NCBI RefSeq assembly: GCF_036226465.1
Contig: NZ_CP108476.1
Coordinates: forward strand, 1,798,001 to 1,862,000
Direction: 5' to 3'
Length of the DNA: 64,000 bases
DNA from: Kitasatospora sp. NBC_01250
GTDB lineage: Bacteria > Actinomycetota > Actinomycetes > Streptomycetales > Streptomycetaceae
The notes beneath the pieces are model-generated. The model saw nothing but the letters and a program-made list of their open reading frames with translations. It searched no databases and had not been told where the DNA came from. Of the stretch, positions 41,401-53,901 are shown in pieces (the stretch's first letter is position 1; each line of letters opens with the position of its first letter). The position numbers were made by a program, and so were the translations under genes.

Positions 41401-44400
41401 GGCAGATCACGCACGTCCTCACCCGGCAACGCAGCCACCGCACCACGCGTCACCACCACAAGCCGGGAATCGGCGAACGCCTCCTCCGCCAACCACTCCT
41501 GCACCAGCGCCAAGGCAACGCGCACAGCCTCATGGGTGGCTGCGACAACGTCCCCGGCCTCCACCGGCAGCACAGGCAGCACAGGCAGCACGATCGTGTC
41601 CGGCACCGCCGCGACCAGCTCGCGCAACTCCGCGACACACCTGGCCCCCGCGAACCCGAGGCCGTCCTCACCCAGCACCGCCACCGCACCGAGCGACCCG
41701 GCCGACGGCAGCGCCACACCCGACCACTCCGTCCGGAACAACGCCTCGGACCGCCCACCACCAACCGCCAACTGCTCGGCCGAGAAAGGCCGCAGCACCA
41801 GCGAATCGACCGACGCCACCGGCGCACCCGTGCCATCGGCCACCACCAACGACACCGCACCCGTGCCCACCGCCGACAACCGCACCCGCAACTCCACCGC
41901 ACCCGCAGCGAAGAGCGACACACCCGACCACGCGAACGGCAACCGCCCCTCACCCGGCTCCGCCACCAGGCCACCCATCAGCCCGATCGCATGCAACGAC
42001 GCGTCCAACAACGCCGGATGCAGACCGAACAGACCCGCCTCCTCAGCCGCCTCCTCCGGCAGCACCACCTCGGCGAACACCTCACCACCACGCCGCCAGG
42101 CCGCCCGCAACCCACGGAAGACCGGACCGTAACCGAAGCCCGCCGCCTCGAAGTTCGGGTAGACCGCCTCGACCGGCACCGTCTCCGCACCGGCCGGCGG
42201 CCACTGCGTCAGCTCGAACGACGCCGCCCGCTCGCCCACCGCGAGGACACCGGTCGCGTGCCGGGTCCACGGCTCCTCCGGTCCCGCGTCCTCCAGCCGC
42301 GAGTGGACCGAGAGTTGACGTCGACCGGCCTCGTCGGGCCCACCCACCGCGACCTGCATCTGAACGCCACCGCGTTCCGGCAGGACGAGCGGCGCCTCCA
42401 GCGTCAGCTCGTCCAGCAGGTCGCAGCCGACCTGGTCGCCGGCCCGGATCGCCAGCTCCACGAAGGCCGTGCCCGGCAGCAGGACGACCTCGCCGACGGC
42501 GTGGTCGGCCAGCCAGGGGTGGGTGTCCACCGCGAGCCGCCCGGTGAAGAGCAGCCCGTCGGCGTCGGCCAGGCCGACGAAGGCGCCCAGTAGCGGGTGA
42601 TCGGCCAGGTCGAGACCGAGCAGGGCAACGGCCGCCTCGCCCACCGGAATCGGCGGCGCCTCCAGCCAGTAGCGCTCGTACTGGAAGGCGTAGGTGGGCA
42701 GGTCGATCCGCCGGGCACCGGTGCCCGCGAAGACGGCCGACCAGTCGAGCTTGACGCCGCGCACGTGCAGCTGGGCGAGGGCGGTGGTGAAGGTCTCCGC
42801 CTCCGCCCGGTCACGGCGCAGCACGGGAGCGAACAGCGCCTCGTCCTCGGCGCTCACGCAGGCCTGGCCGAGTGCGGAGAGCGTGCCGTCCGGCCCCAGC
42901 TCCAGGAAGCTGCGCACCCCCTCCGCCTTCAACACCGCGATCGCGTCAGCGAACCGCACCGCCTCACGGACATGCCGCACCCAGTACTCCACCGAAGCCA
43001 GATCCGCCGACCGGTCCAACGTCGACACGATCGGGATCCGCGGCTCCCCGAAAGCCAACCCCGCCACCACCGCACGGAACTCCGCCAGCATCGGCTCCAT
43101 CAACGGCGAATGGAACGCATGACTCACCGTCAGCCGCCTGAACCTGCCACCCAGCCGACCCACAACCTCCAACACCCCCGCCTCGGCACCCGAAAGCACC
43201 ACAGCAGCAGGCCCGTTGACCGCAGCAATCCCCACATCCGAACGCCCCACCAGCAGCGGCAACACCTCCGCCTCGCCCGCCTGCACCGCCACCATCGCAC
43301 CACCCGCAGGCAACGCCTGCATCAACCGCCCACGCGCCACCACCAACCGCGCCGCATCCGCCAGCGACAACACCCCCGCCACATGCGCCGCCGCCACCTC
43401 ACCAATCGAATGCCCCACCAAGAAGTCCGGCACCACACCCCACGACTCCACCAACCGGAACAGCGCCACCTCCAACGCGAACAACGCCGGCTGCGTATAC
43501 GCCGTCTCATCCAGCAGCCCACCGGCCTCGGCCAGCGGCGTCTCCAGGTACCGGTCCAACTCCACACGGACCGCTTCATAGACCTCGGCGAACACCGGGA
43601 ACGCAGCACACAACTCCGCCCCCATCCCCGCCCGCTGACTCCCCTGCCCCGCGAACAGGAACGCCGTCCGCCCCGCCGAACCCGCCACACCCAGCACCGC
43701 ACACGCCGCGGCCGGCTCGCCGGCCGCAAAGGACGCCAACTCGGCGTCGAGCAGCTCGGGTTCGGCGATCGGCAGGATCACGCGGTGTTCGAAGGCCGTG
43801 CGGGTGGTGGCGAGCGAGAAGGCGAGGTCGGGCAGGGTGGTCCCGGGCCGCTCCCGCAGGTGTTCCCGCAGCCGCTCGGCCTGCGCCCGCAGCGCCTCGG
43901 GGCTCTTCGCCGACAGCACGACGGGCAGTACGGGCATCACAGGCACGGCAGGCAGTACCGGCAGCACGGACGCGGACGCCACGGACGCCACAGGCACTGC
44001 CGGCGGCTCCTCGATGATGGCGTGCGCGTTGGTGCCGCTGATGCCGAAGGAGGAGACGCCGGCCCGGCGCGGCCGGTCGCCCTGCGGCCACTCCCGGGCC
44101 TCGGTGAGCAGTTCCACCGCCCCGGCGGACCAGTCCACGTGCGTCGACGGCTCGCCGACGTGCAGCGTCTGCGGCAGCACCCCGTGCCGCATCGCCATGA
44201 TCACCTTGATGATGCCCGCGACACCGGCCGCCGCCTGGGTGTGGCCCAGGTTGGACTTGACCGAGCCGAGCCAGAGCGGCTGCTCCTCGGTGTGCTCCTG
44301 GCCGTAGGTGGCGAGCAGCGCCTGCGCCTCGATCGGGTCGCCGAGGGTGGTGCCGGTGCCGTGCGCCTCGACCAGGTCGATCTGGTCCCCGGTCAGCCCG

Positions 44401-47400
44401 GCCGAGGCCAGCGCCTGGCGGATCACCCGCTGCTGGGACGGCCCGTTGGGCGCGGTCAGGCCGTTGGACGCGCCGTCCTGGTTGATCGCCGAGCCGCGCA
44501 CGACCGCGAGCACCGGGTGCCCGTGGCGGCGGGCGTCGGAGAGCCGCTCGACCAGCAGCATGCCCGCGCCCTCGGCCCAGCCGGTGCCGTCCGCGTCGTC
44601 CGAGAACGACTTGCAGCGCCCGTCGCGGGCCAGGCCGCGCTGGCGGCTGAAGTCGACGAAGGTGTCGGGCTTGGCCATCACGGTCGCGCCGCCGGCCAGC
44701 GCCATCGTGCACTCGCCGGTCCGCAGCGCCTGGATCGCCCAGTGCAGCGCGACCAGCGAGGAGGAGCAGGCGGTGTCGACGGTGACCGCCGGGCCCTCCA
44801 GGCCCAGCACGTAGGAGACGCGGCCCGAGGCGATGCTGCCCGAGTTGCCGGTGCCGAGGTAGCCCTCGACGCCCGGCGGGATGGCGGGCAGCCGGGTGAT
44901 GTAGTCGTGGTACATGATCCCGGCGAAGACGCCGGTCCGGCTGCCGCGCACCGAGTCCAGGTCAATGCCGGCCCGCTCGAAGGCCTCCCAGGAGGTCTCC
45001 AGGAGCAGCCGCTGCTGCGGGTCCATCGCCAGCGCCTCGCGCGGCGAGATCCCGAAGAAGGCCGGGTCGAAGTCGCCGGCGCCGTGCAGGAAGCCGCCCT
45101 CGCTGGTGTACGAGGTGCCCGGGTGGTCCGGGTCCGGGTGGTAGAGGTTCTCGACGTCCCAGCCGCGGTCGGTGGGGAAGGCGGAGATGCCGTCGGCCCC
45201 GGCGGCGATCAGCTGCCACAGGTCCTCGGGCGAGCGCACCCCGCCCGGGTAGCGGCAGGCCATGCCGACGATGGCGATCGGGTCGTCCGAGGCGGCGACC
45301 GGCGCGGGGGCGGCCTCGGTGGCGGCCTCGCCCAGGCCCAGCGCCTCGGTGTGCAGGTAGCCGGCGAGTGCGGCGGGGGTCGGGTAGTCGAAGACGACGG
45401 TGGCCGGCAGGCGGACCCCGGCCACGCTGTTCAGCCGGTTGCGCAGCTCGACCGAGGTCAGCGAGTCGAAGCCGATCTCGCGGAAGGCCTTGGCCGGGTC
45501 GACGGTGTGGGCGCCCGCGTGGCCCAGCACCAGGGCGACCTGGGTGCGGACCAGCTCGACGAGGGCGCGCTGCTGCTCCTCCTCGGTGAGCGCGAGCAGG
45601 CGCTGCACCAGCGTGGCGTCCCCGCCCGCGCCGCCGGCGGCGGCCACCCGGCGGACCGGGGTGCGCACCAGGCCCGCCAGCACGGCGGGCAGGCGGCCGG
45701 TCCTGGCCTGGTGGCGCAGCCCGGCCTGGTCGAGCCGGATCGGCACCAGGGTGGCGGCGGGCCGGACGAGCGCCGCGTCGAACAGGGCCAGGCCCAGCTC
45801 GCCGGTGAGCGGGGCGACGCCGTTGCGGGTCATCCGCTCGACGTCGGCCTCGTCCAGGGTTCCGGCCATGCCGCCGGCCCACAGGCCCCAGGCCAACGAG
45901 GTGGCCGGCAGCCCGGCCGCCCGGCGCTGCTCGGCGAGCCCGTCCAGGAAGGCGTTGGCCGCCGCGTAGTTGCCCTGCCCGGCCGCGCCGAACACCCCGG
46001 CGGCGGAGGAGAAGAGCACGAACGCGGCAAGGTTCTGATGCTTCGTCAGTTCGTGCAGGTGCCAGGCCGCGTCCACCTTGGGTCGCAGCACCGCGTCGAC
46101 CCGCTCCGCCGTCAGCGAGGAGACGATGCCGTCGTCCAGCACACCGGCGGTGTGCACCACGGCGGTCAGCGGGTGCTCCAGCGATCCGAGCAGCCCGGCC
46201 AGCGCCTCCCGGTCCGCCACGTCACAGGCCGCGAACCGCACCGAGGCGCCCAGTTCGGTCAGCCCGGCCGCCAACTCCGCCGCGCTCTCGGCCGCTTCAC
46301 CGCGCCGCGACACCAACAGCAGCCGACGCACCCCGTACTCGCTCACCAGATGCCGCGCGAAGAGACCACCCAGCGTCCCCGTCGCACCGGTCACCAGCAC
46401 CGTGCCCTCCGGGTCCAGCCGCACCGGCGACACCTCGTCACCGGCCGCCGAAGCCCGCACCAGACGCGGCACATACGCCGCACCCGCACGCAGCGCCAGC
46501 TGCGGCTCGCCCAGCTCCACCGCACCGGGCAGCGCCGAAAGCGACGCGTCGTCGACGTCCACCAGCACGATCCGGCCCGGGTTCTCCGACTGCGCCGAGC
46601 GCAGCAGGCCCAACGCCGCCGACGACGGCAGATCGGCGACATCCTCACCCGGCAGGGCGGCCACCGCACCGCGGGTCACCACCACCAGGCGGGAATCGGC
46701 GAACGCCTCCTCCGCCAGCCACTCCTGGAGCCGGGCGAGCACCTCCTGGACGGCCGTGCGGGCCTCCTCGGCCGAGCCCGCGGCAGCGCCGATCGGCAGG
46801 TGGAGGGTGGTGGGCGCGGAGCCGTCGGTGCCCAGGCGCGCGGCCAGGGCGGCCAGGCTCTGCGGTGCGTCGACGCCGTGCCCGGCGGCGAGCAGGCCGG
46901 CGGCGAGGCCGAGCGGGTCGGGGCCGACGACGGTGTGCCGCTCGGCGGGCGCGTCGGCGGGCTCGGGCAGCGTGAGGGGCGTCCAGGTGAGTTCGAACAG
47001 CGCCTCGGCGACGGCGGCGGCGAGGCGGTCGGCCTCCTGGAGCTGGACGGGGGCGATCGGGCGCAGCACCAGGCTCTCGACGGTGGAGACCAGCGCGCCG
47101 GCGGCGTCCACGGCGGTGAGCGCGACGGAGTCGGGACCGGCCGGGGCGATCCGCACCCGCAGCGTGGCGGCGCCGACCGCGTGCAGCGCGACCCCGGTGA
47201 AGGAGAACGGCAGCCGCCCCTGCGCGGGGCCGCCCTGCCCGGTGGTGAGGGCCACGGCGTGCAGGGCCGCGTCGAGCAGCGCGGGGTGCAGGCCGAAGCC
47301 GGCCGCCTCGCCGGCGGCGGACTCGGGCAGCGCGACCTCGGCGAAGACCTCCTCGCCGCGCACCCAGGCGGCGCGCAGGCCCTGGAAGACCGGGCCGTAG

Positions 47401-50400
47401 CCGAAGTCGGCCTCGGCGAGCGCCTGGTAGAAGCCGGTGAGCTCGACCGGGGCGGCCTCGGCGGGCGGCCAGACGGCGGTCTCGAAGCCGGCCGGGGCGG
47501 TGGTGGTGCCGGTGCCGAGCAGGCCCTCGGCGTGCCGGGTCCACGGCTCGTCGTCCTCGGCGTCCTCCGGGCGGGAGTAGACGGTCAGCGGGCGCAGCCC
47601 GGTCGCCTCCGCCCGGCCGACCCACAACTGCACCTGGACGCCGCCCGTTTCGGGCAGCACCAGCGGCGCCGCCAGGGTCAGCTCCTCCAGCCGGTCGCAG
47701 CCGACGTGGTCGCCGGCCCGCATCGCCAGTTCGACGAAGGCGGTGCCGGGCAGCAGCACCGAGCCGGCCACCGCGTGGTCGGCCAGCCAGGGGTGGGTGT
47801 CGACCGCGAGGCGGCCGGAGAAGAAGAAGCCGTCGCTGTCGGCGAGTGCCACGACCGCGCCGAGCAGCGGGTGGTCGGCAGAGCCGAGGCCGATCGCGCG
47901 CGCGTCGGCCGGCAGCGGGGCCGAGCGGTCGATCCAGTACTCCTCGTGCTGGAAGGCGTAGGTGGGCAGGTCGACCCGCCGGGCGCCGCGGCCGGCGAAG
48001 ACGGCCGGCCAGTCGAGCCGGACCCCGCGCACGAACAGCCGCGCCAGGCCCGCGGTGAACGCCTCGGCCTCCGGGCGTCCGGGCCGCAGCACCGGGGCGA
48101 GGACGGCCTCCTTGGTGACGCACTCCTGGGCCAGGGCGGTGAGGGTGCCGTCGGGCCCCAGCTCCAGGAAGGTGCGCACGCCCTCGGCCTCCAGGCCGGC
48201 CACGGCGTCCTGGAACCGCACGGCCTCGCGGACGTGGCGCACCCAGTGGTCCGCGGAGCAGAGCTCCTCGGCGGTGGCGAGCCGGCCGGTGCGGGTGGAG
48301 ACGATCGGGATCCGCGGCGCGGCGTAGCTCAGCCGCTCGGCGACGGCGCGGAAGGTGTCGAGCATGCCGCTCATCAGCGGCGAGTGGAAGGCATGGCTGA
48401 CGGTGAGGCGCTTGGTCTTGCGGCCCAGCTCCGCGAGCTGCCCGGCCACCGCCAGGACGGCCGGCTCGGCGCCCGAGAGCACCACGGCCGAAGGCCCGTT
48501 GACGGCGGCGATCGCCACGTCCGCGCGGCCCGCGAGCAGCGGGAGCACCTCGGCCTCGGCGGCCTGCACCGCCAGCATCGCGCCGCCGGCGGGCAGCGCC
48601 TGCATCAGCCGGCCGCGCGCGGCCACCAGCGCGGCGGCGTGGCCGAGGGTCAGCACACCGGCGACGTGCGCGGCGGCGATCTCACCGATCGAGTGCCCGG
48701 CCAGGTAGTCCGGGCGCACCCCCCAGGACTCGACGAGGCGGAACAGCGCCACCTCGATCGCGAAGAGCGCGGGCTGGGTGTATCCGGTCCGGTGCAGCAG
48801 CTCGGGGTCGGCGACGGCCTCCTTGAGCGGGCGCTCCAGGTAGCGGTCCAGCTCGGCGCAGGCCGCGTCGTAGGCCTCGGCGAACACCGGGAAGGCGTCG
48901 TACAGTTCGGCGCCCATGCCGAGGCGCTGGCTGCCCTGCCCGGCGAAGAGGAAGGCCACCCGGCCCACCGGACCGGTGCTGCCCTGCTGCGCGCCGGCAC
49001 TCTCCTCGCCGCGGGCGAGGGCGGCCACCGCCCGCCGCAGTTCGTCGCGCTCGCCGCCGACCACGACGGCCCGGTGCTCGAAGGCGGCCCGGGTGGTGGC
49101 CAGCGAGAAGCCCACGTCGACCGGGCCCACCGCGGGCCCGGCGTCCAGCAGGGCGAGCAGCCGGGCGGCCTGCTCGGCCAGCGCCTGCTCGGTGCGCCCC
49201 GACAGCACCCACGGCACCACCGGGGTGCGCACGGTCACCGCGGGCTGCTCGGCGGCCTCGTCGGCCGGCGGCGCCTGTTCGAGGATGGCGTGCGCATTGG
49301 TGCCGCTGAAGCCGAAGGAGGAGACGGCGGCGCGGCGCGGTTCCTCGCCCTGCGGCCAGGCCTGCTCCGCGGCGAGCAGCCGCACGGCGCCCGCGGTCCA
49401 GTCGACCACCGGCGAGGGCTGCTCGGCGTACAGGGTGCGGGGCAGCACGCCGTGGCGCATCGCCTCGACCATCTTGATCACACCGGCGACGCCCGCGGCG
49501 GCCTGGGTGTGGTTGAGGTTGGACTTGACCGAGCCGAGCCAGAGCGGGCGGTCCGCGGGGCGGTCCTGGCCGTAGGTGGCGAGCAGCGCCTGCGCCTCGA
49601 TCGGGTCACCGAGCGAGGTGCCGGTGCCGTGCGCCTCGACGGCGTCGACCTGCTGGGGCGTCAGCCGGGCGTCCGCCAGGGCCTGGCGGATGACGCGCTG
49701 CTGCGAGGGGCCGCTGGGGGCGGTCAGGCCGTTGCTGGCGCCGTCCTGGTTGACGGCGGTGCCGCGCACGATCGCCAGCACCGGGTGCCCGTTGCGCCGC
49801 GCGTCGGAGAGCCGCTCGACGAGCAGCATGCCGACGCCCTCGCCCCAGCCGGTGCCGTCCGCACCGGCGGCGAACGCCTTGCAGCGGCCGTCGGCGGCAA
49901 GACCCCGCTGGCGGCTGAAGTCGACGAACGCCTCGGGGGTGGACATCACGGTGACGCCGCCGGCCAGCGCCAGCGTGGACTCGCCGCGGCGCAGCGACTG
50001 GCAGGCCAGGTGCAGGGCGACCAGCGAGGAGGAGCAGGCGGTGTCGATGGTGAGCGCCGGGCCCTCCAGGCCCAGCGTGTAGGCGACCCGGCCCGAGGCG
50101 ATGCTGGCCGAGCTGCCGGTGCCCAGAAAAGCCTCGACGCCCTCCGGCACGGCGTGCAGGCGGGCGGCGTAGTTGTGGTAGATGACACCGGCGAAGACGC
50201 CGGTGCGGCTGCCGCGCAGGGTGGCCGGGTCGATGCCGGCCCGCTCGAACGCCTCCCAGGAGGTGGTCAGGAGCAGCCGCTGCTGCGGGTCCATCGCGAG
50301 CGCCTCGCGCGGCGAGATGCCGAAGAACGCCGGGTCGAACTCGGTGGCCCGGTGCAGGAAGCCGCCCTCGTCGACGTAGGAGGTGCCCGGGTGGTCCGGG

Positions 50401-50651
50401 TCCGGGTGGTAGATGGCGTCGCGGTCCCAGCCGCGGTTGACGGGGAAGGCGTCGACGGCGTCCCGGCCCTCGTGCACCAGGCGCCACAGCTCCTCCGGCG
50501 AGGCGACGTCGCCGGGGAAGCGGCAGGCCATGCCGATGATGGCGATCGGTTCGTGGTCGGCGCTCTCCACCTCCTGGAGGCGCTGGCGGGTCTGCGCCAG
50601 ATCGGCGGTCACCCACTTGAGGTAGTCACGAAGCGTCTCTTCATTCGACAT
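29469..50651 (-). CDS. Type I PKS, four KS-AT-DH-KR-ACP modules
   Basis: 7,060 residues, starting at ATG 50651 ([15 protein letters not shown]) with GAGGTG upstream; the first 30 residues form a coiled-coil docking segment. Approximate landmarks (KS Cys, AT Ser, DH His, KR glycine loop, ACP Ser) are: module 1 at 205, 654, 957, 1422, 1729; module 2 at 1960, 2414, 2715, 3162, 3472; module 3 at 3704, 4150, 4450, 4895, 5203; module 4 at 5434, 5887, 6184, 6634, 6937. All ATs read GHSIGE and HAFH, so malonyl-CoA. All KRs have LDD (B-type), predicting trans double bonds. DH of module 2 has [11 protein letters not shown], off the HxxxGxxxxP pattern. The last 80 residues are a docking tail ending [11 protein letters not shown] that faces the next PKS, 43 bp downstream. 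The protein would build a tetraene segment. Confidence 0.97.
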   Translation of the reverse strand: MSNEETLRDYLKWVTADLAQTRQRLQEVESADHEPIAIIGMACRFPGDVASPEELWRLVHEGRDAVDAFPVNRGWDRDAIYHPDPDHPGTSYVDEGGFLHRATEFDPAFFGISPREALAMDPQQRLLLTTSWEAFERAGIDPATLRGSRTGVFAGVIYHNYAARLHAVPEGVEAFLGTGSSASIASGRVAYTLGLEGPALTIDTACSSSLVALHLACQSLRRGESTLALAGGVTVMSTPEAFVDFSRQRGLAADGRCKAFAAGADGTGWGEGVGMLLVERLSDARRNGHPVLAIVRGTAVNQDGASNGLTAPSGPSQQRVIRQALADARLTPQQVDAVEAHGTGTSLGDPIEAQALLATYGQDRPADRPLWLGSVKSNLNHTQAAAGVAGVIKMVEAMRHGVLPRTLYAEQPSPVVDWTAGAVRLLAAEQAWPQGEEPRRAAVSSFGFSGTNAHAILEQAPPADEAAEQPAVTVRTPVVPWVLSGRTEQALAEQAARLLALLDAGPAVGPVDVGFSLATTRAAFEHRAVVVGGERDELRRAVAALARGEESAGAQQGSTGPVGRVAFLFAGQGSQRLGMGAELYDAFPVFAEAYDAACAELDRYLERPLKEAVADPELLHRTGYTQPALFAIEVALFRLVESWGVRPDYLAGHSIGEIAAAHVAGVLTLGHAAALVAARGRLMQALPAGGAMLAVQAAEAEVLPLLAGRADVAIAAVNGPSAVVLSGAEPAVLAVAGQLAELGRKTKRLTVSHAFHSPLMSGMLDTFRAVAERLSYAAPRIPIVSTRTGRLATAEELCSADHWVRHVREAVRFQDAVAGLEAEGVRTFLELGPDGTLTALAQECVTKEAVLAPVLRPGRPEAEAFTAGLARLFVRGVRLDWPAVFAGRGARRVDLPTYAFQHEEYWIDRSAPLPADARAIGLGSADHPLLGAVVALADSDGFFFSGRLAVDTHPWLADHAVAGSVLLPGTAFVELAMRAGDHVGCDRLEELTLAAPLVLPETGGVQVQLWVGRAEATGLRPLTVYSRPEDAEDDEPWTRHAEGLLGTGTTTAPAGFETAVWPPAEAAPVELTGFYQALAEADFGYGPVFQGLRAAWVRGEEVFAEVALPESAAGEAAGFGLHPALLDAALHAVALTTGQGGPAQGRLPFSFTGVALHAVGAATLRVRIAPAGPDSVALTAVDAAGALVSTVESLVLRPIAPVQLQEADRLAAAVAEALFELTWTPLTLPEPADAPAERHTVVGPDPLGLAAGLLAAGHGVDAPQSLAALAARLGTDGSAPTTLHLPIGAAAGSAEEARTAVQEVLARLQEWLAEEAFADSRLVVVTRGAVAALPGEDVADLPSSAALGLLRSAQSENPGRIVLVDVDDASLSALPGAVELGEPQLALRAGAAYVPRLVRASAAGDEVSPVRLDPEGTVLVTGATGTLGGLFARHLVSEYGVRRLLLVSRRGEAAESAAELAAGLTELGASVRFAACDVADREALAGLLGSLEHPLTAVVHTAGVLDDGIVSSLTAERVDAVLRPKVDAAWHLHELTKHQNLAAFVLFSSAAGVFGAAGQGNYAAANAFLDGLAEQRRAAGLPATSLAWGLWAGGMAGTLDEADVERMTRNGVAPLTGELGLALFDAALVRPAATLVPIRLDQAGLRHQARTGRLPAVLAGLVRTPVRRVAAAGGAGGDATLVQRLLALTEEEQQRALVELVRTQVALVLGHAGAHTVDPAKAFREIGFDSLTSVELRNRLNSVAGVRLPATVVFDYPTPAALAGYLHTEALGLGEAATEAAPAPVAASDDPIAIVGMACRYPGGVRSPEDLWQLIAAGADGISAFPTDRGWDVENLYHPDPDHPGTSYTSEGGFLHGAGDFDPAFFGISPREALAMDPQQRLLLETSWEAFERAGIDLDSVRGSRTGVFAGIMYHDYITRLPAIPPGVEGYLGTGNSGSIASGRVSYVLGLEGPAVTVDTACSSSLVALHWAIQALRTGECTMALAGGATVMAKPDTFVDFSRQRGLARDGRCKSFSDDADGTGWAEGAGMLLVERLSDARRHGHPVLAVVRGSAINQDGASNGLTAPNGPSQQRVIRQALASAGLTGDQIDLVEAHGTGTTLGDPIEAQALLATYGQEHTEEQPLWLGSVKSNLGHTQAAAGVAGIIKVIMAMRHGVLPQTLHVGEPSTHVDWSAGAVELLTEAREWPQGDRPRRAGVSSFGISGTNAHAIIEEPPAVPVASVASASVLPVLPAVPVMPVLPVVLSAKSPEALRAQAERLREHLRERPGTTLPDLAFSLATTRTAFEHRVILPIAEPELLDAELASFAAGEPAAACAVLGVAGSAGRTAFLFAGQGSQRAGMGAELCAAFPVFAEVYEAVRVELDRYLETPLAEAGGLLDETAYTQPALFALEVALFRLVESWGVVPDFLVGHSIGEVAAAHVAGVLSLADAARLVVARGRLMQALPAGGAMVAVQAGEAEVLPLLVGRSDVGIAAVNGPAAVVLSGAEAGVLEVVGRLGGRFRRLTVSHAFHSPLMEPMLAEFRAVVAGLAFGEPRIPIVSTLDRSADLASVEYWVRHVREAVRFADAIAVLKAEGVRSFLELGPDGTLSALGQACVSAEDEALFAPVLRRDRAEAETFTTALAQLHVRGVKLDWSAVFAGTGARRIDLPTYAFQYERYWLEAPPIPVGEAAVALLGLDLADHPLLGAFVGLADADGLLFTGRLAVDTHPWLADHAVGEVVLLPGTAFVELAIRAGDQVGCDLLDELTLEAPLVLPERGGVQMQVAVGGPDEAGRRQLSVHSRLEDAGPEEPWTRHATGVLAVGERAASFELTQWPPAGAETVPVEAVYPNFEAAGFGYGPVFRGLRAAWRRGGEVFAEVVLPEEAAEEAGLFGLHPALLDASLHAIGLMGGLVAEPGEGRLPFAWSGVSLFAAGAVELRVRLSAVGTGAVSLVVADGTGAPVASVDSLVLRPFSAEQLAVGGGRSEALFRTEWSGVALPSAGSLGAVAVLGEDGLGFAGARCVAELRELVAAVPDTIVLPVLPVLPVEAGDVVAATHEAVRVALALVQEWLAEEAFADSRLVVVTRGAVAALPGEDVRDLPSAAVLGLLRSAQSENPGRSVLVDVDDASSSVLAAAVEVGEPQVALRAGAAYVPRLVRASAAGDEVSPVRLDPEGTVLVTGATGTLGGLFARHLVSEYGVRRLLLVSRRGEAAEGAVELAAGLTELGASVRFAACDVADREALASLLASLEQPLTAVVHTAGVLDDGVISSLTPERLAAVLRPKVDAAWHLHELTKHQNLAAFIVFSSAAGVFGAAGQGNYAAGNAFLDALAEHRHAAGLPALSLAWGLWAEDGGMGAALVRSDVERMARGGVTALTAEDGLLLFDVSVQAPDPVLVPVQLDLAGLRAQAGLGLLPPLLRGLVRVPVRRAAKAAGGGAGSALAQRLLALPEDEREAALLALVCAEVAAVLGYPDHVSVDGSRAFKELGFDSLTAVELRNRLNGATGLRLPATLVFDYPTPTALAGLLGAELLGALPGDGLPAVVAAAVDDEPIAIVGMACRFPGGVASPEDLWDLVAGGRDAISFFPEDRGWDTENLYHPDPDHQGTSYTREGGFLHDAGHFDPGFFGISPREALSIDPQQRLLLETSWETFERAGIDPTSLKGSRTGVFVGVMYNDYGVVLQHSIEGLEGQVGTGSTGSVASGRVSYTLGLEGPAVTIDTACSSSLVALHLACQSLRSGESTLALAGGVTVMLTPGTFVEFSRQRGLATDGRCKAFSDDADGTGWGEGVGMVLVERLSDARRNGHQVLAIVRGSAVNQDGASNGLTAPNGPSQQRVIRQALANARLTPAQVDAVEAHGTGTSLGDPIEAQALLATYGQEHTEDRPLWLGSVKSNLGHTQAAAGAAGVIKMVMAMRHGVLPQTLHVGEPSTHVDWSAGAVELLSRAQEWPQTGEPRRSAVSSFGISGTNAHILLEQAPADEAAPASPRPAERMPVLPWVLSARTAQGLRGQAERLLAQLDAEPALNPVDVGFSLATGRAALEHGAVLVGGDRAELRDALAALSRGESAARAVAGRAGTVGRTAFLFAGQGSQRLGMGAELHAAYPVFAAAYDAATAELDRHLAVPLAEAGALLDETAYTQPALFALEVALFRLVESWGLRPDFLAGHSIGELAAAHVAGVLSLADAARLVAARGRLMQQLPAGGAMVAVQAAEAEVLPLLADRSDVGIAAVNGPTSVVLSGTEAAVLELAGQLGGKSRRLTVSHAFHSPLMEPMLAEFRAVVSELAFHEPRIPIVSTLDQDADPTTVDHWVRHVREAVRFADAIAALEGQGVRTFLELGPDGTLSALGQACATAEDEVLFTPVLRRDRAEAETFTTALAQLHVRGAKVDWPARFAGLGAHRVGLPTYAFQHERFWPRPLTGWVGDVASAGLGSADHPLLGASLALADADGHLFTGRLAVEAKPWLADHAIAGSVVLPGTAFVELAIRAGDQVGCGLLDELMLEAPLVLPAKGGVQVQLWVGTPDEAGRRSVSMYSRAEDAPFGEPWMRHATGVLAVGERVASFELAQWPPAGAEEVAVDAVYPGFEAVGFGYGPAFRGLRAAWRRGEELFAEVALPAEVVEEAGLFGLHPALLDATLHAIGLGGLLEDTGQGRLPFAWSGVSLFAAGAAEVRVRLSAAGPDTVSLAVADGSGAPVASIDSLVLRPFSAEQLAGHGDRHDALFRPDWTRVALSSSESPGSVAVLGADRLGLAGARCVAELSELVPAAPDTVVLPLLPLLPTDAVDVVAATHEAVRRTLGLVQEWLAEEAFAGSRLVVVTRGAVAGTTEHGVADLPSAAVLGLLRSAQSENPGRIVLIDMDDLSLAALPGAIDAGEPQLALREGRAFAARLARVVVAEAEAPVLDPAGLVLLTGATGSLGGLVARHLVAEYGARRLLLVSRRGGAAPGAAELAAGLAELGASVEFAACDVADREALASLLGSLEQPLTAVVHTAGVLDDGVISSLTPERLAAVLRPKVDAAWHLHELTRHQDLSAFVVFSSAAGVFGNAGQANYAAANSFLDALAQHRRAAGLPAVSLAWGLWAEDGGMAGELGAAEVERMARGGVLPLSAAEGLALLDASVRSGDPVLVPVRLEQAGLRERAEAGMLPPLLRGLVRAPMRRTVEAVSGAAASALAQRLAAVAETERAAVLLELVRAEVAAVLGYTGPDAVEADRAFKDLGFDSLTAVELRNRLNGVTGLRLPATLVFDYPTPTALAGLLGAELLGARPEDGEPSVPAAAVDDDPVAIVGMACRFPGGVTTPEGLWDLVAGGRDAVSFFPEDRGWDTENLYHPDPDHPGTSYTREGGFLHEAGLFDPGFFGISPREALSMDPQQRLLLETSWEAFERAGIDPTSLRGSRTGVFVGVMYNDYGALLQQSVEAMEGQVGTGASGSVASGRVSYTLGLEGPAVTIDTACSSSLVALHLACQSLRSGESTLALAGGVTVMLTPGTFVEFSRQRGLAADGRCKPFSDDADGTAWGEGVGMVLVERLSDARRNGHQVLAVVRGSAVNQDGASNGLTAPNGPSQQRVIKQALASARLTPAQVDAVEAHGTGTTLGDPIEAQALLATYGREHTAERPLWLGSVKSNLGHTQAAAGAAGIIKMVQAMRHGVLPQTLHVGEPSTHVDWSAGAVELLSEARDWPQTGEPRRAAVSSFGFSGTNAHIILEQAPDAEPAPEPADEAPAAPVVVGHPPLLLSGRTPEALRGQAGRLLAHLDAEPALDPVDVGYSLVTTRTVLEHRAAVLGGNREELRRGLAALSRGESAARVVIGGAGSAGRSAVLFTGQGSQRAGMGAELRAAFPVFAEAYDAVRVELDRHLETPLAEADALLDQTAYTQPALFALEVALFRLVESWGVRPDFLAGHSIGELAAAHVAGVLSLADAAKLVAARGRLMQALPAGGAMVAVQASEEELLPLLADRCDVGIAAVNGPSAVVLSGAEQAVLELAEKLDRRTKRLTVSHAFHSPLMEPMLAEFRAIAGELTFHEPKIPIVSTLDRSADLTDPEYWVRHVREAVRFADAITALEGQGVRTFLELGPDGTLSALGQACVSPEDEALFTPVLRRDRAEAETFTTALAQLHVRGAKVDWPALFTGLGAQRVDLPTYAFQQENFWPRVRAGLVGDVASAGLGAADHPLLGASLALADGDGHVFTGRLAVDSHPWLADHAVAGTVLLPGTAFVELAIRAGDQVGCSVVEELTLEAPLVLPAKGAVQVQVTVAAPDESGRRGVGLYSRAEDAEPDQPWTRHANGLLAVDAAEARVGLPGDLTQWPPTGAQPVAVDGLYDGFATAGFGYGPVFQGLRAAWRRGDELFAEVALPEGSRAEAGHFGLHPALLDATLHAIALGGLLEDTGQGRLPFAWSGVSLFATGAAEVRVRLAAAGPDAVSLAVADGSGAPVASIDSLVLRAFSPEQLAGSGGRHEALLRPEWTGVALPSAGSLGAVGVLGADGLGLAGAECFDDLEGLGGIVPDTVVVPLLPTGAVDGAAATHAALHRMLALVQEWLAEEAFAGSRLVVVTRGAVAVSAEEDVTDLPSAAVLGLLRSAQSENPGRIVLVDVDDASLSVLPGALAAGEPQLALREGRAFAARLARVPVAAGAELPLLDPAGLVLLTGATGSLGGLVARHLVAEYGARSLLLVSRRGGAAPGAAELAAGLAELGASVRFAACDVADREALASLLGSLEQPLTAVVHTAGVLDDGVISSLTPERLAAVLRPKVDAAWHLHELTRHQDLSAFVVFSSAAGVFGNAGQANYAAANSFLDALAQHRRAAGLPAVSLAWGLWAEDGGMAGELGAAEVERMARGGVLPLSAAEGLALLDASLGAGDPVLVPVRLEQAGLRERAEAGMLPPLLRGLVRGVAVRRAVEASGPSLAQRLAGVAEEDREAVVLELVCGEVAAVLGYAGPHAVEADRAFKDLGFDSLTAVELRNRLNGVTGLRLPATLVFDYPTPMALVDLLRAEVVPDPAQAVAPLLDELDRLEAALLGTAPDTEAHLRVANRLQALLTRWNDQQAPAADAEVAEQLDEASDDDLFDFIGKEFGIS
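30200..30780 (-). repeat. KR-region duplicate, module 4 copy
   Basis: Nearly identical in DNA to 35411-35991 (module 3), including a stretch of over 150 bases without difference starting at 30376. It covers part of the KR and suggests recent duplication or gene conversion. Confidence 0.8.
35411..35991 (-). repeat. KR-region duplicate, module 3 copy
   Basis: Partner of 30200-30780 at an offset of 5,211 bases. Confidence 0.8.
41061..41272 (-). repeat. KR-region duplicate, module 2 copy
   Basis: Identical by eye over 212 bases to 46287-46498, at an offset of 5,226. It spans the front of the KR and its upstream linker. Confidence 0.85.
46287..46498 (-). repeat. KR-region duplicate, module 1 copy
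   Basis: Partner of 41061-41272. The flanking DNA on both sides diverges, as expected for a conversion tract. Confidence 0.85.
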
Positions 50652-50746
50652 CTGATTGCCCACCTCTTCAACGCATCCAGTCGGCTCACGTCGCGCTTCG
50701 ACGGAATTCACCGGCAGGAATTCGCAGCCACCTCGCCCATGGCATT

Positions 50747-50802
50747 TCGCTAGCCAGATGATGGTCGGGCCCCAGGGGCCCCTCAACCCCTAACCGTCCC
50801 CT
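50747..50802 (-). promoter_or_regulatory. Promoter of the large PKS operon with AGGGG repeats
   Basis: Minus strand has AGGGG three times (plus CCCCT at 50798, 50787 and 50779; spacings 11 and 8 bp). TAGCGA at 50752-50747 lies 26 bp after the last copy. The core closely matches the site at 9893-9914. It lies in the 360-bp divergent gap between the four-module PKS and the ligase-ALAS gene. No clear rightward promoter was found in the rest of that gap (50803-51011). Confidence 0.65.
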
Positions 50803-51011
50803 AGGGCGCTGCCCGTGCGCTGCTCACCGCGCCCGTGGCGTGCGCCGATCCGGCAGTAGCCGATCGGGTACCCCCGTGGTGCCCCGTGGCGGGGGCCCGG
50901 TCCGGCGGCCCGTTCGCCCATTGCCGGTGGGTCGGCCCAGCGGAAAAGCTGGCGTGAGTCCGTGCAAGACCGCGGACCGGGCCAGGGCAAGCGCATTGAA
51001 TCGAGGTCACC

Positions 51012-53810
51012 ATGGCTGATCCGGACGACTCGCAGACCGGCGGTTACGCCGCCGAGATCATGGCGGCACTGGCGGCGGACCCGGACCGCGCCGCCCTGTC
51101 CTGGCAGGGTCGCGACGTGCGGGCCGGCGACTTCGCCGACGCCGTCAGCGGCGCGGTGCACACCCTGCGCGGCCTCGGGGTCGGTCCCGGCAGCATGGTG
51201 GGCATCCTGGTGACGCCCAACAGCCCCGACATGTTCAGCGCGCGTCACGCCGCCCATCTGCTCGGCGCCGCCGTCTGCTACCTCGGCACGATCAACCCGG
51301 GGTCGGCCAAGCGGGTGCTGCCGGTCGAGGGACAGCTGCGGATCCTGCGCGACACGGCCGTCTCGGTGCTCTTCACCGATGCCGAAAACGTGGCGCGGGC
51401 CGCCGAGTTGGCTGCTCTGGCGGACACGCCGCCGACGATCACCGGCTACCACCTGGACGCGGCGGGCGCGGTGCCGATCGCCGCGCGGCCCGCGGCGGAG
51501 CTCGGCGAGAGCACGCCGTTCGACGCCGAGGCGCTGGCCGCGGTGCTGTTCACCAGCGGCAGCACCGGGCGCCCCAAGGGCATCCGGATGTCCAACCGCA
51601 TCTGGGAGAGCAGCGTCCGCACCAACCTCGGCTCGATGATCGAGGCCGACCACCCCCGGATGCTCGTCACCACCCCGCTGAGCCACACGGTCGGCCCGAT
51701 GGCCGACGCCGTCCTGCTCTCCGGCGGAACGGTCGTGCTGCACGAGGAGTTCGAGCCCGGCGCGGTGCTGCGCACGGTGGCCGAGGAGAAGATCACCCGG
51801 ACCTTCATGGCCACCGAGCACCTCTACCGCCTGCTCGACCACCCCGACAGCCGCACGGCCGACCTGACCACGCTCTGGCTGCTGATCTACACCGGCAGCG
51901 CCGCGGCACCCGCCCGACTGGCCGACGCCGTCGAGGTGTTCGGCTTCCGGCTGCTCCAGGCCTACGGGGCCAGCGAGGGCGGCCGGATCACCCACCTCAA
52001 CCCCTGGGAGCACCAGGACCCGCGACTGCTCTCCTCGGTGGGCCGCCCGTTCCCCGAGGTCGAGGTCAAGGTGTGCGACCCCGACTCCGGCGCCGAGGTC
52101 CCGGTGGGGACCCAGGGCGAGGTGTGGTTCCGTTCGCCGCACGTGATGGACGGCTACTGGGACGACCCCGAGCTGTCGGCCACCGTGCTGCGCGACGGCT
52201 GGGTGCGCACCGGCGACCTCGGCCGGCTCGACGAGGACGGCCTGCTGTACCTGCTGGACCGGATCGCCGACGTGGTCAAGACCCGGGGCGTCAAGGTCCA
52301 CCCGACCGAGGTGGAGCGCGCCGTGCTGGCGCTGCCCGGCGTCGCGCACGCCGCGGTCTACGGCGTCAAGGACGCCGACAACGTCGAACACGTGCACGCG
52401 GCCGTGGTGCTGCAGCCCGGTGCCGGGATCGGCGCCGAGGACATCCGGTCCCACGTCGCCGCGGCCCTGTCCCCCGTGCACGCCCCCGAACACATCATGC
52501 TGCTCGACGAGCTCCCGCTGAACGCCTCCGGCAAGCCGGACAAGCCGCAGCTGCGCGCGCTGGGCCTCGTTCCTCAGAAGGCGAGTGACACCACCATGAC
52601 CCAACACCTGGAATTCTTCACCCGTGAGATGCAGGAATTTGCCGACCAGGCGCGGCAGTTCCTGGAGATCGGCCGCCGCGTCGGCCGGTTCCCCAGCGCC
52701 ACCGCGCGCGAGGGGCACAAGGGCGGCGAGCTGGAGATCAGCGTCTGGTGCAGCAACGACTACCTCGGCATGGGCCAGAACCCGTCGGTGCTGGCGGCCA
52801 TGAAGGAGGCCATCGACACCTTCGGGGCCGGCTCCGGCGGTTCGCGCAACATCGGCGGCACGAACTACCACCACGTGCTGCTGGAGAAGGAACTCGCGGC
52901 GCTGCACGGCAAGGAGGCGGCGCTGCTGTTCACCTCCGGCTACACCGCGAACGACGCCGCGCTCACCGTGCTGGCCGGCCGGATGCCCGGCACCGTCGTC
53001 TACTCCGACCAGCTGAACCACGCCTCGATCATCGACGGCCTGCGCCACAGCGGCGTGGAGAAGCGGATCTTCCGCCACAACGACGTCGCGCACCTCGACG
53101 AGCTGATGGCCGCCGACGGCGACCGCCCCAAGCTCGTCGTCATGGAGTCGGTGTACTCGATGTCCGGTGACATCGCGCCGCTCGCCGAGATCGCCGAGGC
53201 CGCCCGGCGCCACGGCGCCACCACGTACATCGACGAGGTGCACGCGGTCGGCATGTACGGCCCCGAGGGCGCGGGCATCGCCGCCCTGGAGGGCATCGCC
53301 GACGAGTTCACCGTCGTGATGGGCACCCTCGCCAAGGGCTACGGCACCTGCGGCGGCTACATCGCCGGCCCCGCCGCGATGATCGACGCGGTGCGCGGCT
53401 TCGCCCGCGGCTTCATCTTCACCACCTCGCTCCCGCCGGCCATCGCGGCGGGCGCGCTGGCGGCGGTGCGGCACCTGCGCTCCTCGGACGAGGAGCGCAC
53501 CCGCCTGCGGGAGAACGCGCAGCTGCTGCACCGGCTGCTGACCGAGCGGCGCATCCCGTTCGTCTCGCCGATGTCCCACATCGTCTCCGTCTTCGTCGGC
53601 GAGGACAGCACCTGCCGCCGGGCCTCGGCCATGCTGCTGGAGCGCTACGGCATCTACGTGCAGGCGATCAACGCCCCGAGCGTCCGCGAGGGCGAGGAGA
53701 TCCTGCGCGTGGCCCCCTCGGCCACACACACCACGGCCGACGTCGAGAAGTTCGCCGAGGCGCTGGACGCCATCTGGCAGGAGCTCGGCATCGCCCGCAC
53801 CGAGGGATAG
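51012..53810 (+). CDS. AMP-ligase fused to 5-aminolevulinate synthase (C5N unit)
   Basis: 932 residues starting at ATG 51012 (GAGG five bases upstream). Residues 1-528 are a complete ANL ligase: [33 protein letters not shown] and catalytic Lys in [10 protein letters not shown]. From Met529 ([11 protein letters not shown]) the rest is a complete PLP enzyme of the 5-aminolevulinate synthase type: [19 protein letters not shown], and GTLAKGYG with Lys 775 for PLP. Actinobacteria make haem precursors from glutamate, so an ALAS in such a genome marks C5N (2-amino-3-hydroxycyclopentenone) formation. In asukamycin, moenomycin and ECO-02301 pathways the ligase, ALAS and amide synthetase are separate proteins. 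The ligase half is more likely the amide synthetase joining the C5N amine to the polyene acid, with the next gene the ALA-CoA ligase, but the roles could be reversed. There is no linker between the two enzymes. Confidence 0.9.
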   Translation: MADPDDSQTGGYAAEIMAALAADPDRAALSWQGRDVRAGDFADAVSGAVHTLRGLGVGPGSMVGILVTPNSPDMFSARHAAHLLGAAVCYLGTINPGSAKRVLPVEGQLRILRDTAVSVLFTDAENVARAAELAALADTPPTITGYHLDAAGAVPIAARPAAELGESTPFDAEALAAVLFTSGSTGRPKGIRMSNRIWESSVRTNLGSMIEADHPRMLVTTPLSHTVGPMADAVLLSGGTVVLHEEFEPGAVLRTVAEEKITRTFMATEHLYRLLDHPDSRTADLTTLWLLIYTGSAAAPARLADAVEVFGFRLLQAYGASEGGRITHLNPWEHQDPRLLSSVGRPFPEVEVKVCDPDSGAEVPVGTQGEVWFRSPHVMDGYWDDPELSATVLRDGWVRTGDLGRLDEDGLLYLLDRIADVVKTRGVKVHPTEVERAVLALPGVAHAAVYGVKDADNVEHVHAAVVLQPGAGIGAEDIRSHVAAALSPVHAPEHIMLLDELPLNASGKPDKPQLRALGLVPQKASDTTMTQHLEFFTREMQEFADQARQFLEIGRRVGRFPSATAREGHKGGELEISVWCSNDYLGMGQNPSVLAAMKEAIDTFGAGSGGSRNIGGTNYHHVLLEKELAALHGKEAALLFTSGYTANDAALTVLAGRMPGTVVYSDQLNHASIIDGLRHSGVEKRIFRHNDVAHLDELMAADGDRPKLVVMESVYSMSGDIAPLAEIAEAARRHGATTYIDEVHAVGMYGPEGAGIAALEGIADEFTVVMGTLAKGYGTCGGYIAGPAAMIDAVRGFARGFIFTTSLPPAIAAGALAAVRHLRSSDEERTRLRENAQLLHRLLTERRIPFVSPMSHIVSVFVGEDSTCRRASAMLLERYGIYVQAINAPSVREGEEILRVAPSATHTTADVEKFAEALDAIWQELGIARTEG

Positions 53811-53901
53811 CGCCCGGCGGCCGGCCGGGTGCCCCCGTCACCCGGCCGGCGGCCGTACCCCGCACAGCGGACAGCGGACAGCGATCGACCCTGGAGGTGT
53901 G

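Noticed and set aside
50790..53729. A 979-residue minus-strand frame opposite the ligase-ALAS gene
   Set aside because: Shadow frame; the plus strand has complete ligase and ALAS motifs.
52596..53810. ALAS as a separate gene starting at 52596
   Set aside because: The ligase frame runs in without a stop, so by this sequence it is one protein. Internal initiation remains possible and is raised as a finding.
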